Source: Acidocella sp.
GTDB taxonomy: Bacteria > Pseudomonadota > Alphaproteobacteria > Acetobacterales > Acetobacteraceae
Reading direction: 5' to 3'
Length of the DNA stretch: 64,000 bases
NCBI GenBank assembly: GCA_027308685.1
Contig: DAIDEE010000065.1
Span: forward strand, 1-64,000
Within the stretch, counting starts at the first letter, position 1, and each line of letters begins with the position of its first letter. The translations under genes were made by a program, and so were the position numbers. Shown here one piece after another: positions 35,041 through 44,706 of the stretch. The notes under the pieces are model-generated. The model saw nothing but the letters and a program-made list of their open reading frames with translations, did no database searches and was not told the origin of the DNA.

Positions 35041-38000
35041 ATGAAACCACAACAACGCGTGATTCCACAACGAAGGCACTACAACAAATGGGTCGGCGAC
35101 CAAACTGTCGAAGATTTTGCACTCCGATATACCGCACAAAAAGCCCGTCGTTGGTCGGCATTTCGGGTCGGCAATACCGCGCTGGGCGCCGTATCCTTTC
35201 TTGCCTGTGAGGCGATTGGTGGATCAATAACCTTAGCTTTTGGTTTCACCAATGCCATAGCAGCTATCGCAGCAAGTGGCACCGTCATGTTTCTGGTAGG
35301 GTTGCCCATTTGCATCTCGGCAACCCGCAATGGCGTCGATGTCGATCTACTAACCCGCGGTGCTGGTTTCGGCTATATCGGGTCTACAATCACGTCCCTA
35401 ATCTACGCGATGTTCACCTTTATTTTATTTTCTATCGAAGCCAGTATCATGTCGACAGCCATCGTTATGGTTGTGCACCTACCGCTTTGGGTTGCCAATA
35501 TCATCAGCGCCCTCGTCGTGATTCCCATTGCAGTATTTGGAGTCCGCGCGATCAGCCAAATGCAACTTTGGACGCAACCAATCTGGCTTAGTTTACAATT
35601 TGGCCCACTTATCTACCTTGCATGGCGCGGCCTGCCTGATTTCAGTGCATGGACTCAATTTAGTGGTACCCAGGGAATTAATAGATTTTCTCTCCTGCCA
35701 TTTGGAATGGCGGCCTCGATTCTATTATCTTTACTCCCACAAATTGGAGAGCAAGTTGATTATCTGCGCTTCATGCCAGACCGCCAAAACACCAGTGCCA
35801 TCAGCCGGTGGAGCGCAATGCTCTTTGCGGGACCAGGTTGGATACTCACGGGTTGCGCCAAGATAGCTGCCGGTTCATTTCTCACCTACCTCGCCATTCA
35901 ACGCGGTATCGATTGGGACAGCGCAGCACAGCCCGCAATCATGTTTCGTATTGCTTACCTTGAAATCTTTCATAATCCGGCGCTCGCGTCGGCACTTATG
36001 CTAATATTTGTTGTCACGTGTCAGATTAAAATTAACACCACCAATGCCTATGCTGGTTCTATCGCCTGGTCGAACTTTTTCTCCCGCTTAACCCATAGCC
36101 ATCCCGGACGTGTGATATGGGTTGTATTCAATGTTTTGTTAGCTCTGCTCCTTATGGAAGTTGGTATTTTCCGCGTTATACAAAGTATCCTTGGCCTGTA
36201 TGCAAATTTTGCGGTGGGCTGGATGGGCGCACTTGCAGCAGACCTCACCATAAACAAGCCGCTCGGGCTAAGCCCACCGGGTATCGAATTCAAACGAGCC
36301 AATCTATATGACATAAATCCAGTCGGTGTGGGTGCAATGGGGCTATCGGTTCTCATCTCAACCGCAATGAGCTTTAATGTATTTGGTGCTAACGCCCATG
36401 CTCTCGCACCGTTCGCAGGGCTCATAGTGGCCTTTGTCGCAGCGCCAGCTATCGCGCTTTTGACCAAAGGAAAATATTATCTGGCACGCGTAACCTCATC
36501 CCCAAAATCATCTCATAAATGTATAATATGTGAAACAAAATTCGAAGGCGCAGATCTTGCAAGCTGCCCTGCCTACGGTGGCTATATATGCTCACTTTGC
36601 TGCTCACTCGATGCACGCTGCCATGACCTTTGTAAGCCAGATGGACGCTTCTCGGCGCAAATGGCATCTCTGACCAAGCCACTTATACCTAAAGCAATAT
36701 ATGAAAAGCTCGACCACCGGCTTTTTCACTTTACCGGCGTTTTTCTACTTCTCACGGCAATCATTGCTGCTCTCCTGAGTCTGACTGGCTTTGAGTACGG
36801 CAATATAGATCCTGCTCATCGCCCCATAATCAACGAAACGTTGCTAGTTGTCTTCTTGATCCTCTTCATCCTCTCGGCTTTGGCTGCGTGGCTATTGGTG
36901 CTGGCTCACACGAGCCGGCGCGCCGCCGAAGTTGAAATTACCCATCAAACAACTATGCTTATGGAAGAGATTGCGGCTCACGAAAAAACCGATACAGCAT
37001 TGGAAAAAGCTAAAGCAGCTGCTGAAGCTGCAAATACCGCAAAAAGCCGGTACCTAGTGGGTGTTATCCATGAGATCAGGGCACCATTGAATGCCATATT
37101 TGGCTATGCACAGTTACTCGAAAACAGCAGCAGTCTGCGACCAGAAGACGCCGTGCGTACAATTCGGCGTAGCGCCGAACATCTGTCCAACATGGTCGAT
37201 GGATTGCTTGACATTTCACAAATTGAAACTGGGTCTCTGCAATTGCACCGAGATTTGGTCAATTTCCCCGAATTTCTTGACCAAATTGTTGATATGTTCA
37301 AGCTACAGGCCGCCGCTAAGCGGATTGGCTTCTTCCATGAACGTATCGGCTACATTCCCGAATTTATTTATACTGATGAAAAGCGATTACGGCAGATTCT
37401 TATCAACCTTCTGTCAAATGCGGTAAAATATACGGATTTAGGTAGCGCGACACTGCGTATCCAGATACGTGGACAAGTAACAGAGTTCGAGGTCATCGAT
37501 ACGGGTCATGGCATCCGACCCGAAGATATCGATACCATATTCGAGCCGTTCGAACGCGGACATATGGCCGCAACAAATGCAATGCCTGGCACAGGACTGG
37601 GACTAACCATTTCAAAGCTACTGACCCAGATACTAGGAGGAGAAATATCAGTCGAGAGCTCTCCTGGAGAGGGAAGCCGCTTCAGAGTTCGTCTGCTCTT
37701 GTCCGAAGCCCGAGATATTTTGCGCCCGCAAACCGAACGCCGCATTACAGCCTATGAGAACACACGACGTCACGTTTTGATGGTTGATGACGACCACGAC
37801 CACCTCGATCTTCTGACCGAAATATTACAGCCCCTGGGGTTTACTGTCACGACAGCACCTGACGGTTCCAGTTGTCTCAATATTTTTGATAGCCATAAAT
37901 TTGATCTCGTTATTTTAGACATCGCAATGCCCGGATTGTCAGGTCTTGAAGTGGCGGCACAGATCAAATCACGCAGCTCCCACACCAAAATATTGATCGT

Positions 38001-38400
38001 ATCAGGAAATTTTCATGATGCAAAACGACTTTCAGGGCCGACCTCAGCTAAATGCTATGATGCATTTTTAACCAAACCGATTGACATCAAGGCCCTTCTG
38101 ACAAAAATCAAAAACCTACTCGGCCTCAATTGGATCTATGAAGTTCCCCCATTACCCGCAACATTAATATCCGACCCTCTTGTAATGACCCGCCCTGAGC
38201 GCAGGCACCTACTTGATCTTCTTCAACTTGGTCAAATTGGATACATCCGCGGTATCGAAGCAAAATTAGATGAAATCATAATAGTCGAGCCAGAAACCCT
38301 TGAGTTTTGCGATTATCTCCGTACGATGATACGAGCGTTTGAATTACACCGATATAACAAATGCCTCGAACAATTGCCCGAGTTGATCCCCCATGAGTAG
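35041..38400 (+). CDS. NCS1 permease - histidine kinase - receiver fusion
   Basis: A 1119-residue hybrid sensor. Residues about 10-480 are a full-looking NCS1 nucleobase/hydantoin permease (NKWVGDQTVEDFALRY, VGLPICISATRNGVDVDLL, INTTNAYAGSIAWSN). A linker with eight Cys at 494, 497, 509, 517, 520, 521, 527 and 531 follows. Then come two more helices (about 560-625), a coiled coil with AEAANTAKSR, a HisKA domain with phosphoacceptor His677 (VIHEIRAPLN), an ATPase domain (NLLSNAVKYT, DTGHGI, GTGLGLTIS), a receiver with Asp960 (LVILDIAMPG) and a helical tail. It probably senses an imported or bound purine, pyrimidine or allantoin-like compound. It overlaps the response-regulator gene by 8 nt. 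The region is visibly AT-richer than the purine genes. Confidence 0.88.
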   Translation: MKPQQRVIPQRRHYNKWVGDQTVEDFALRYTAQKARRWSAFRVGNTALGAVSFLACEAIGGSITLAFGFTNAIAAIAASGTVMFLVGLPICISATRNGVDVDLLTRGAGFGYIGSTITSLIYAMFTFILFSIEASIMSTAIVMVVHLPLWVANIISALVVIPIAVFGVRAISQMQLWTQPIWLSLQFGPLIYLAWRGLPDFSAWTQFSGTQGINRFSLLPFGMAASILLSLLPQIGEQVDYLRFMPDRQNTSAISRWSAMLFAGPGWILTGCAKIAAGSFLTYLAIQRGIDWDSAAQPAIMFRIAYLEIFHNPALASALMLIFVVTCQIKINTTNAYAGSIAWSNFFSRLTHSHPGRVIWVVFNVLLALLLMEVGIFRVIQSILGLYANFAVGWMGALAADLTINKPLGLSPPGIEFKRANLYDINPVGVGAMGLSVLISTAMSFNVFGANAHALAPFAGLIVAFVAAPAIALLTKGKYYLARVTSSPKSSHKCIICETKFEGADLASCPAYGGYICSLCCSLDARCHDLCKPDGRFSAQMASLTKPLIPKAIYEKLDHRLFHFTGVFLLLTAIIAALLSLTGFEYGNIDPAHRPIINETLLVVFLILFILSALAAWLLVLAHTSRRAAEVEITHQTTMLMEEIAAHEKTDTALEKAKAAAEAANTAKSRYLVGVIHEIRAPLNAIFGYAQLLENSSSLRPEDAVRTIRRSAEHLSNMVDGLLDISQIETGSLQLHRDLVNFPEFLDQIVDMFKLQAAAKRIGFFHERIGYIPEFIYTDEKRLRQILINLLSNAVKYTDLGSATLRIQIRGQVTEFEVIDTGHGIRPEDIDTIFEPFERGHMAATNAMPGTGLGLTISKLLTQILGGEISVESSPGEGSRFRVRLLLSEARDILRPQTERRITAYENTRRHVLMVDDDHDHLDLLTEILQPLGFTVTTAPDGSSCLNIFDSHKFDLVILDIAMPGLSGLEVAAQIKSRSSHTKILIVSGNFHDAKRLSGPTSAKCYDAFLTKPIDIKALLTKIKNLLGLNWIYEVPPLPATLISDPLVMTRPERRHLLDLLQLGQIGYIRGIEAKLDEIIIVEPETLEFCDYLRTMIRAFELHRYNKCLEQLPELIPHE

Positions 38401-39262
38401 CACTAGCCAACGCGATATTGTTTTAGTCGTCGATGACACACCTGAAACGCTAGGGTTTTTAACCGAAGCGCTAGAACACGCTGGCGTTACCGTATTAGTT
38501 GCAACCGATGGGATGAGTGCCGTAAAACTACTAAGTCATATCATTCCGGATTTAATACTGATGGATGCCGTAATGCCCACCATCGATGGTTTCATGACAT
38601 GCCGCCTCATCAAAGCTGATCCAGCACTATCGCACATACCCGTGATTTTTATGACAGGTCTGTCTGATACAACGCATGTTGTAAAAGGCCTGGAATCCGG
38701 GGGTGTCGATTATGTCGCAAAACCACTTGTCATTGATGAACTTCTCGCGCGTATCCGGGTACATCTTAGCAACGCCCGCATCGCAAATCGTACAAAAATT
38801 ATGTTGGATGCGACTGGAGGTTATCTGCTGGCCGCCAATGAAGCTGGCGAATTGCGCTGGTGTGCACCGCAAGCCGAAAAGCGCTTAGCCAATGCAATTG
38901 AAAATTTTCAGGCAGACAAATTTATGATTCCACGAGAAAAAGTGATCGCAGCACAAGGTCGTGAATTAAAATTTCTCTTTTTAAGTCGTACTGGTCCGAA
39001 TGAATATTTATTCCGTCTCACTGAATCAGGGGGAGGCCAAGAAGAAGCATTTCTTCGACAATATCTTTCATTAACCATGCGCGAGGCAGAGGTTCTGGTA
39101 TGGATTGCCCGCGGTAAATCAAATCGTGATATCAGCGATATTCTCGGGATTAGCCCTCGCACAGTCAACAAACATCTTGAGCAGGTCTTTACAAAACTTG
39201 GTGTTGAGAACCGCGCGTCAGCCGCAGCCCTAGCTGTCAACGCTCTCGCAACGCGGCAATAA
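38393..39262 (+). CDS. Response regulator with LuxR-type DNA-binding domain
   Basis: A 289-residue regulator. The receiver domain is about 8-125, with phospho-acceptor Asp58 (LILMDAVMP), acidic pocket VVDDTPE and Lys in VAKPL. An uncharacterised middle segment of about 85 residues follows, and a LuxR/NarL helix-turn-helix lies at about 225-285 (LTMREAEVLVWIARGKSNRD, SPRTVNKHLEQVFTKLGV). It overlaps the hybrid kinase gene by 8 nt and is its obvious partner, receiving phosphate from the kinase directly or through a phosphotransfer protein not seen here. Likely targets are the urt, ure and purine operons; this is inferred from position. It ends 2 nt from the convergent urtE. Confidence 0.88.
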   Translation: MSSTSQRDIVLVVDDTPETLGFLTEALEHAGVTVLVATDGMSAVKLLSHIIPDLILMDAVMPTIDGFMTCRLIKADPALSHIPVIFMTGLSDTTHVVKGLESGGVDYVAKPLVIDELLARIRVHLSNARIANRTKIMLDATGGYLLAANEAGELRWCAPQAEKRLANAIENFQADKFMIPREKVIAAQGRELKFLFLSRTGPNEYLFRLTESGGGQEEAFLRQYLSLTMREAEVLVWIARGKSNRDISDILGISPRTVNKHLEQVFTKLGVENRASAAALAVNALATRQ

Positions 39263-39264
39263 CA

Positions 39265-39984
39265 TCAAATATTGACTAAATGAGCAATCTCCGCTGCGGT
39301 TTCATTATGTGTGCTACCTTGACGCACAATCTGGCCACGCTGCATGACATAATATTGCTCAGAAAACGACCAAGCAAAATCAAGATATTGCTCAACAATA
39401 ACGATGGTAACACCAAGCTCCACACGAATCCGCCGTAATGCCTGCTCAATCTGTTTGACGACGGAAGGTTGAATTCCCTCTGTCGGTTCGTCGAGGAGCA
39501 ACAGTTTTGGCTGTCCCGCCAAAGCACGGCCAATCGCAAGCTGTTGCTGCTCGCCACCCGATAGTAAGCCAGCTTTACGATGACCGATTTGCTTCAGCTT
39601 CGGGAAAAGGTCAAAAATATGGTCTGCGATACCATATTGTGTTACGTCGGTTCGGCCACTCAGTGCCGCGAGTCCAACGGTAAGGTTTTCAATAACCGAT
39701 AATTGTGGAAAGACATGCCGTCCTTGTGGCACATATCCAATGCCAGCGCGGGCCCGGCCATATGCAGGCAACACTGAAACATCCTGATCACGAAATACAA
39801 TCCGGCCGGAAGTTAGTTTTTGTACACCAACAATACTATTCAGCAATGTTGATTTTCCAACACCATTTCGGCCAATTAAAGCCACGGAGCTACCGTGTTC
39901 AACAGTCATGTCAATATCCCAAAGCACTTTACTCTGGCCGTATGCTGTACAAATTTTTTCAAGTTTCAATAATGTGGTCATCAT
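39265..39984 (-). CDS. urtE: Urea ABC transporter ATPase UrtE
   Basis: A 239-residue LivF-class ATPase: GRNGVGKST P-loop, LLSGGEQQQLAIGRALAG signature, LLLDEPTEGIQPSVV Walker B. The EGIQPS form is typical of UrtE as against amino-acid LivF proteins. It supplies energy to the UrtBC pore together with UrtD. GGAAGATCAG precedes the ATG, and the gene overlaps the end of urtD by 26 nt. It is the last gene of the long minus-strand array. Confidence 0.9.
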   Translation of the reverse strand: MMTTLLKLEKICTAYGQSKVLWDIDMTVEHGSSVALIGRNGVGKSTLLNSIVGVQKLTSGRIVFRDQDVSVLPAYGRARAGIGYVPQGRHVFPQLSVIENLTVGLAALSGRTDVTQYGIADHIFDLFPKLKQIGHRKAGLLSGGEQQQLAIGRALAGQPKLLLLDEPTEGIQPSVVKQIEQALRRIRVELGVTIVIVEQYLDFAWSFSEQYYVMQRGQIVRQGSTHNETAAEIAHLVNI

Positions 39985-40732
39985 CTGATCTTCCGAGATA
40001 AACGGCGCTTACTTCAGGGTCTGCACGAATTTCAGCAACCGAACCCTCCTTTAGTATCTGCCCCTGGTGCAGTACCGTTACATATCCGTTTAATGCCTCA
40101 ACAAAACTCATATCATGATCGATCACCAATACTGCATGGCGGCCAAGTAGCGACAAAATTAGTTTCGCGGTGCGTTGTGTATCTTGTGGTCCCATTCCAG
40201 CAGTTGGCTCATCTAGCAGCAGTAAATCGGCGTCCGTTGCTACGACCATCCCGATCTCAAGCCATTGCTTCTCACCATGCGCAAGGTCCGCTGCAAACAC
40301 ATCGCGGCGCTCCTGTAAACCAATCTGCATCATAATTTCCTCTGCCCGCAAAATCTCTGTCACGCGGGAAGACCTTGTGAATGAACGCCACCAACTGCGA
40401 TCCTTCTGTGCAGAAACAAGAAGATTTTCAAATACCGTGAGCGTTGGCAGCACACCAGGCGTTTGAAATTTTCTACAGATTCCGAGGCGAACAATTTCTT
40501 GCTCTGGTAGGTCTGTAATCAATTTATCTTTAAACGTAATTTTTCCAGCAGTTGGTCTTACGCGCCCGATAATCGTATCACATAAAGTAGATTTTCCAGC
40601 TCCATTAGGGCCTATTACGATACGTAAATCTCCAGGCGTTAGCGAGAGAGTAATATTCGTGAGCGCAAAAAAACCATCAAAATCGACAGAGATATTTTCC
40701 ATCAACAAAATAGGAGCGGGAATTGCGTTCAT
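39959..40732 (-). CDS. urtD: Urea ABC transporter ATPase UrtD
   Basis: A 257-residue LivG-class ATPase with SVDFDGFFALTN near the start (a hallmark of UrtD), GPNGAGKST, a DLAHGEKQWLEIGMVVAT signature lacking the usual S-G-G and LLDEPTAGMGPQDT. It acts with UrtE on the UrtBC pore. It overlaps urtC by 4 nt and urtE by 26 nt. Confidence 0.9.
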   Translation of the reverse strand: MNAIPAPILLMENISVDFDGFFALTNITLSLTPGDLRIVIGPNGAGKSTLCDTIIGRVRPTAGKITFKDKLITDLPEQEIVRLGICRKFQTPGVLPTLTVFENLLVSAQKDRSWWRSFTRSSRVTEILRAEEIMMQIGLQERRDVFAADLAHGEKQWLEIGMVVATDADLLLLDEPTAGMGPQDTQRTAKLILSLLGRHAVLVIDHDMSFVEALNGYVTVLHQGQILKEGSVAEIRADPEVSAVYLGRSDDDHIIET

Positions 40733-41796
40733 TCGGCGGAACTCAACTTACGGCGTGTTAAAAAGCGGCGCACAATTCGGTCTTCACTACTTCCTGCGCG
40801 AAATATTCCAGCAATCCCCGCCGGCAAGAAGCTCACTGAAATAATAAAAATTGTACCGAGACCGTACAGCCACAGCGATGGTAAAGCTGAACTTATCAGA
40901 TCTTTGGCAAAATTAACCAGCAAGGTTCCAGCAATGGCACCCCAGAGGATATTACGACCGCCGACAGCAACCCAAACCACCATCTCAATTGATGGCACGA
41001 CACCTACCAGTGCAGGAGATACCACCCCCGCATGCAAGGTGAATAGGGCACCTCCAACACCTGCAAGCATGGCTGCGATTGAAAAAGCTATCACCTTATA
41101 CGGTACCGGATCATACCCCAAAAATCGTACGCGATTTTCACCATCACGGGTGGCGCGCAGCATCATGCCATATCGAGAGGCAAGCAACCAGCGTAGGAAA
41201 AAATATGCCCCAACCACAAGAACGAAGGTAATCCAGTAAATCACTTTCGCCGCACCTGTGGTTGTTATACTCTCACCGAACATGGTTGAATAATCGGTGA
41301 GGCCATTGAAACCCCCTGTGTAGGCTTGCTGACTAATCAATAGCGTAGAAAAGGCCAGAGCGAGCGCCTGGGTAATCAAGGCAAAATACACGCCTCCAAC
41401 CCGACGGCGGAATACGAGCCAAGAAAATACGGCAGCAAACGTACCCGGTACGATAACAACACATACCAGCGAGAAAATGGGGCTGGCAAAAGGGTACCAA
41501 AATGCCGGCAGCTTACTAACGCCACTCCATACCATGAAGTCAGGCATATCACCATTTGCCAGATTAAGCCCTTCTAGTTTCAAGTGAAGTGCTAAGCAAT
41601 ATCCACCAAGTCCAAAGAATACGCCCTGCCCGAGAGAGAGTATGCCAGCCTCACCCCACGTTAGCATTATTCCCATGGCCAAAATGGAAAGCGCCAAAAA
41701 ACGACCAAGCAACGATAGCTCGTAAGTGGAAATAATAAATGGTGCTGCCGTCCCCGACAGTAATACGATAACCCCGATCACATATTTCGGTTGCAT
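40729..41796 (-). CDS. urtC: Urea ABC transporter permease UrtC
   Basis: A 355-residue LivM-class permease. The UrtC-specific features are MGIMLTWGEAGILSLGQGVFFGLGGY near residue 45 (given in part) and the loop with NGDMPDFMVWSG, absent from amino-acid LivM proteins, plus the coupling segment RATRDGENRVRFLGYDP. It forms the urea pore with UrtB, whose gene ends 3 nt upstream. Confidence 0.9.
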   Translation of the reverse strand: MQPKYVIGVIVLLSGTAAPFIISTYELSLLGRFLALSILAMGIMLTWGEAGILSLGQGVFFGLGGYCLALHLKLEGLNLANGDMPDFMVWSGVSKLPAFWYPFASPIFSLVCVVIVPGTFAAVFSWLVFRRRVGGVYFALITQALALAFSTLLISQQAYTGGFNGLTDYSTMFGESITTTGAAKVIYWITFVLVVGAYFFLRWLLASRYGMMLRATRDGENRVRFLGYDPVPYKVIAFSIAAMLAGVGGALFTLHAGVVSPALVGVVPSIEMVVWVAVGGRNILWGAIAGTLLVNFAKDLISSALPSLWLYGLGTIFIISVSFLPAGIAGIFRAGSSEDRIVRRFLTRRKLSSAE

Positions 41797-41799
41797 AGG

Positions 41800-42708
41800 C
41801 TATCCTTCCAGCGCTCGTGTGCGTATGCTGATGACACCCTGTGGTCGGATTTGAATAAACAATATTACAAAGACCAATAGCAGAACTTGTGCTACACTCA
41901 CATCAACAAATATTTCAATCAGCGCGGTAAAAAGACCAATGATAATTGATACGATGGTCGTTCCAACCAAACTACCAAGCCCACCCAAAATTACAACAAG
42001 AAATGCCGGAACGATGTAACTTTGACCAACAGTTGGCGTCACCGGCCCCAGTAATGCCAGAATGACGCCCGCTAACCCAGCAACGCCTGTACCCAAGGCA
42101 AATACTAACAAATCGATTCGTCGAGCATTTACTCCCATTGCGGCAGCGGTTGGCCGGTCTTGATTCACAGCACGAACATAAAGCCCTAGCCGGGTTTTAT
42201 TAAGTACTAATGCAATGCCGCCAAGTACCAACGCAGCAACGATTAAAATAAAAATTCGAGTAAACGGTAGATCCAGCCCTTTGAAGAAACCTGAATCAAC
42301 TGACACTGTGTGATTGAGCCACGTTGGCGCAACAACTTCAACTCCAATCGCACCGAACATGTTACGAGCCGCTTGCTGCAGAACTAGGCTTACACCCCAG
42401 GTTGCAAGCAGCGTGTCTAATGGCCGCGCCGAAAGACGGTGGATTACCGACCATTCCAATATGCCACCCAATATCGCAGCGCCTAAAAATGCCACGGGCA
42501 TTGCTGCCAATATGCCAAGTGGACCCGGCACGACTTGTAGCGTCATGTACGCCAGATATCCGCCAAGCATCAGCATTTCACCATGCGCCATATTGATAAC
42601 ACGCATCAAACCAAAACTAAGTGCTAACCCTAATGCAGCAAGAATAAACAATGATGCTACCGAAAAGCCATTAAACACCTGCCCTAAAAGATAAGCCGAC
42701 TCTTGCAT
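41800..42708 (-). CDS. urtB: Urea ABC transporter permease UrtB
   Basis: A 302-residue LivH-class permease with LALSFGLMRVINMAHGEMLM near the N-terminus and AVNQDRPTAAAMGVNARRID, where RAV-x-QDR is typical of UrtB. The open frame reaches back to 42852 into urtA, but the ATG at 42708 has AGGAGC 9 nt upstream and begins where the family begins. A hairpin lies between it and urtA. Confidence 0.9.
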   Translation of the reverse strand: MQESAYLLGQVFNGFSVASLFILAALGLALSFGLMRVINMAHGEMLMLGGYLAYMTLQVVPGPLGILAAMPVAFLGAAILGGILEWSVIHRLSARPLDTLLATWGVSLVLQQAARNMFGAIGVEVVAPTWLNHTVSVDSGFFKGLDLPFTRIFILIVAALVLGGIALVLNKTRLGLYVRAVNQDRPTAAAMGVNARRIDLLVFALGTGVAGLAGVILALLGPVTPTVGQSYIVPAFLVVILGGLGSLVGTTIVSIIIGLFTALIEIFVDVSVAQVLLLVFVILFIQIRPQGVISIRTRALEG

Positions 42709-42733
42709 CGCATCAATGCTCCTTGCCAGACCA

Positions 42734-42757
42734 GTCAGGAGGTTTACACCCCCTGAC
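42734..42757 (-). promoter_or_regulatory. Hairpin between urtA and urtB
   Basis: GTCAGG (42734-42739) and CCTGAC (42752-42757) pair around a 12-nt loop that can add two more pairs. A 10-bp palindrome CTCTCGAGAG (42758-42767) adjoins. It sits just after the binding-protein gene and before the urtB ribosome site, with no T-tract; a message-stabilising or expression-balancing role is likely. Confidence 0.5.
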
Positions 42758-42778
42758 CTCTCGAGAGACTCTTTGAAC

Positions 42779-43987
42779 TTAGAAACTGGTATGTAGTTTA
42801 CAGCTCTTGCCTGGGAATGTGAGCGGGTCATAGGGCTCTGGCTGGATCGCACCAGGAGACTGCCAAATCACTTTGAATTGACCATCCGGCTGCAGTTCAC
42901 CAATATAGCCGGTCTGAACCATACTCTGGTCACCTGCAAACTTTACGCTTCCCAATGGGCTATCTTCAAAGCCCAGTGCCACCGCAGCATTACGCACAGC
43001 CTTCGGGTCAAATGTGTTGGCTTTTTTCACGGCGGCCGCCCACTCATACACATCGACATACCCATGAACCATCGGGTCATCAACCACCGCATCTGCACCG
43101 TACTTGGCCTTGTAAGCATCGACGAAGGATGCGTTGGTGGCTCCTGGTAGACTCTGGAAATAATTCCAAGATGTATAACTTCCGGCTAACAAGCTCGGGC
43201 CCATGGCTTTGGCTTCAGGCTCTGCTATCGAAAAGCTCATGACCGGCAACTTATCGGGCGTCAACCCGGCAGCCGCCATCTGCTTGAAGAACGAGACGTT
43301 GGAATCACCGTTGAGCGTATTGATGATTATGTCCGGCTTAGTCTGCTGAATTTGTGCAATAATGGATGAAAAATCTGTACCACCCAACGGCACGTACTGC
43401 TCACCCGACAACGTCATACCATCATGCGCGATATGTTTCTTGAGAATCAGATTCGCCGTGCGTGGGTAAACGTAATCAGACCCGAGCAGAAAATAGCTCT
43501 TGTAACCTTTTTCTTCAGCCCAGGTAAGTGCAGGTAGCGCCTGCTGGTTTGGCTGTGCACCAGAATACATAATATTAGGCGAGCACTCATTCCCCTCAAA
43601 CTGGACCGGGTACCATAGCAGATTATGCAAACGCTCGAATACCGGCAGCATCGCCTTACGGCTTGAAGATGTCCAGCCGCCAAACACCGTCACAACCTTG
43701 TCTTCCTCAATCAGCTTGGTGGCTTTCTGCGCAAATGTTGAGGGATCGGATGCGCCGTCTTCCTCAACTGGTACAATCTGCTTGCCTAACAAACCGCCCG
43801 ACGCATTAATCTGAGAAATCGCAAGAAGTTCTGCGTCCTCAAGGGGCACTTCAGAAATCGCCATTGTACCGCTCAATGACTGCAACACACCCACTTTCAC
43901 AGTACCATCGGCGCGCGCACCGGTTGCCGTGGTCAATATTGTGCCGGCCAGCAAAGCCGCTGCAAAACCTATTTTTTTCAAGCTCAT
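42779..43987 (-). CDS. urtA: Urea ABC transporter substrate-binding protein UrtA
   Basis: A 402-residue periplasmic protein. A signal peptide (MSLKKIGFAAALLAG...GARA, about 27 residues) precedes the mature part, whose TVKVGVLQSLSGTMAISE opening, GGWTSSSRKAMLPVFE, LLWYPVQFEGNE and LLGSDYVYPRTAN are diagnostic for UrtA rather than amino-acid binders. It captures urea (possibly short amides). The frame extends to 44068, but GGGAG lies 7 nt before the ATG at 43987. It is 104 bp downstream of ureG and opens the urt genes; the gap may hold its own promoter. Confidence 0.92.
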   Translation of the reverse strand: MSLKKIGFAAALLAGTILTTATGARADGTVKVGVLQSLSGTMAISEVPLEDAELLAISQINASGGLLGKQIVPVEEDGASDPSTFAQKATKLIEEDKVVTVFGGWTSSSRKAMLPVFERLHNLLWYPVQFEGNECSPNIMYSGAQPNQQALPALTWAEEKGYKSYFLLGSDYVYPRTANLILKKHIAHDGMTLSGEQYVPLGGTDFSSIIAQIQQTKPDIIINTLNGDSNVSFFKQMAAAGLTPDKLPVMSFSIAEPEAKAMGPSLLAGSYTSWNYFQSLPGATNASFVDAYKAKYGADAVVDDPMVHGYVDVYEWAAAVKKANTFDPKAVRNAAVALGFEDSPLGSVKFAGDQSMVQTGYIGELQPDGQFKVIWQSPGAIQPEPYDPLTFPGKSCKLHTSF

Positions 43988-44091
43988 CAAAAATCTCCCA
44001 ATCGTGGCGGCATTGGCCGCGCTGTTACGATTGGTAAAGACTAATGGTGTTACATTGCGTTGCACCATGAGGCATTTGACGTATATGCGGC

Positions 44092-44706
44092 TTATAGCCC
44101 CCCTACACGTTCAATAAATGCAGCAATATCAGAGACACCATGCCCTGCCTTGATATTTGCAAACACAAAAGGCCGCTCACCGCGCTGTTTTCGGGCGTCA
44201 CGGTCCATTACGTCCAAACTAGCTCCCACCATCGGCGCCAAATCAATTTTATTTATGACAAGCATATCACTTTTTGTGATACCCGGCCCACCCTTACGAG
44301 GAATTTTGTCACCAGCCGACACATCGATCACATATATCGTCAGGTCTGCAAGGTCTGGCGAGAATGTCGCTGCCAAATTATCACCACCGCTCTCAATAAG
44401 CAGCAGATCAAGGTTCGGGAACTTCTTGTTCAGGGCAGCAACGCCTGCAAGGTTCAAGCTGGCATCTTCGCGGATCGCAGTATGCGGACAACCGCCGGTT
44501 TCAATTCCCATAATTCGCTCTGGGGGCAATGAACCGGCGCGCGTCAAAAATTCAGCATCCTCCTTGGTATAAATATCGTTGGTAATAGCCGCAATCTCGA
44601 TTTTATCACGGAAATATTTGCATAAGGCATCCATCAGCGCAGTTTTGCCAGTGCCAACCGGGCCGCCAATGCCCACGCGCAGCGGACCATTTTTAGATTT
44701 ATTCAT
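44092..44706 (-). CDS. ureG: Urease accessory GTPase UreG
   Basis: A 204-residue SIMIBI-class GTPase that drives nickel delivery to urease. The P-loop is GGPVGTGKT at 14-22; [15 protein letters not shown] with the metal-binding Cys-Pro-His motif, [20 protein letters not shown] and the guanine-specificity motif NKIDLAP are all present. It overlaps ureF by 4 nt. Last of the ureDABCEFG run. Confidence 0.93.
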   Translation of the reverse strand: MNKSKNGPLRVGIGGPVGTGKTALMDALCKYFRDKIEIAAITNDIYTKEDAEFLTRAGSLPPERIMGIETGGCPHTAIREDASLNLAGVAALNKKFPNLDLLLIESGGDNLAATFSPDLADLTIYVIDVSAGDKIPRKGGPGITKSDMLVINKIDLAPMVGASLDVMDRDARKQRGERPFVFANIKAGHGVSDIAAFIERVGGL

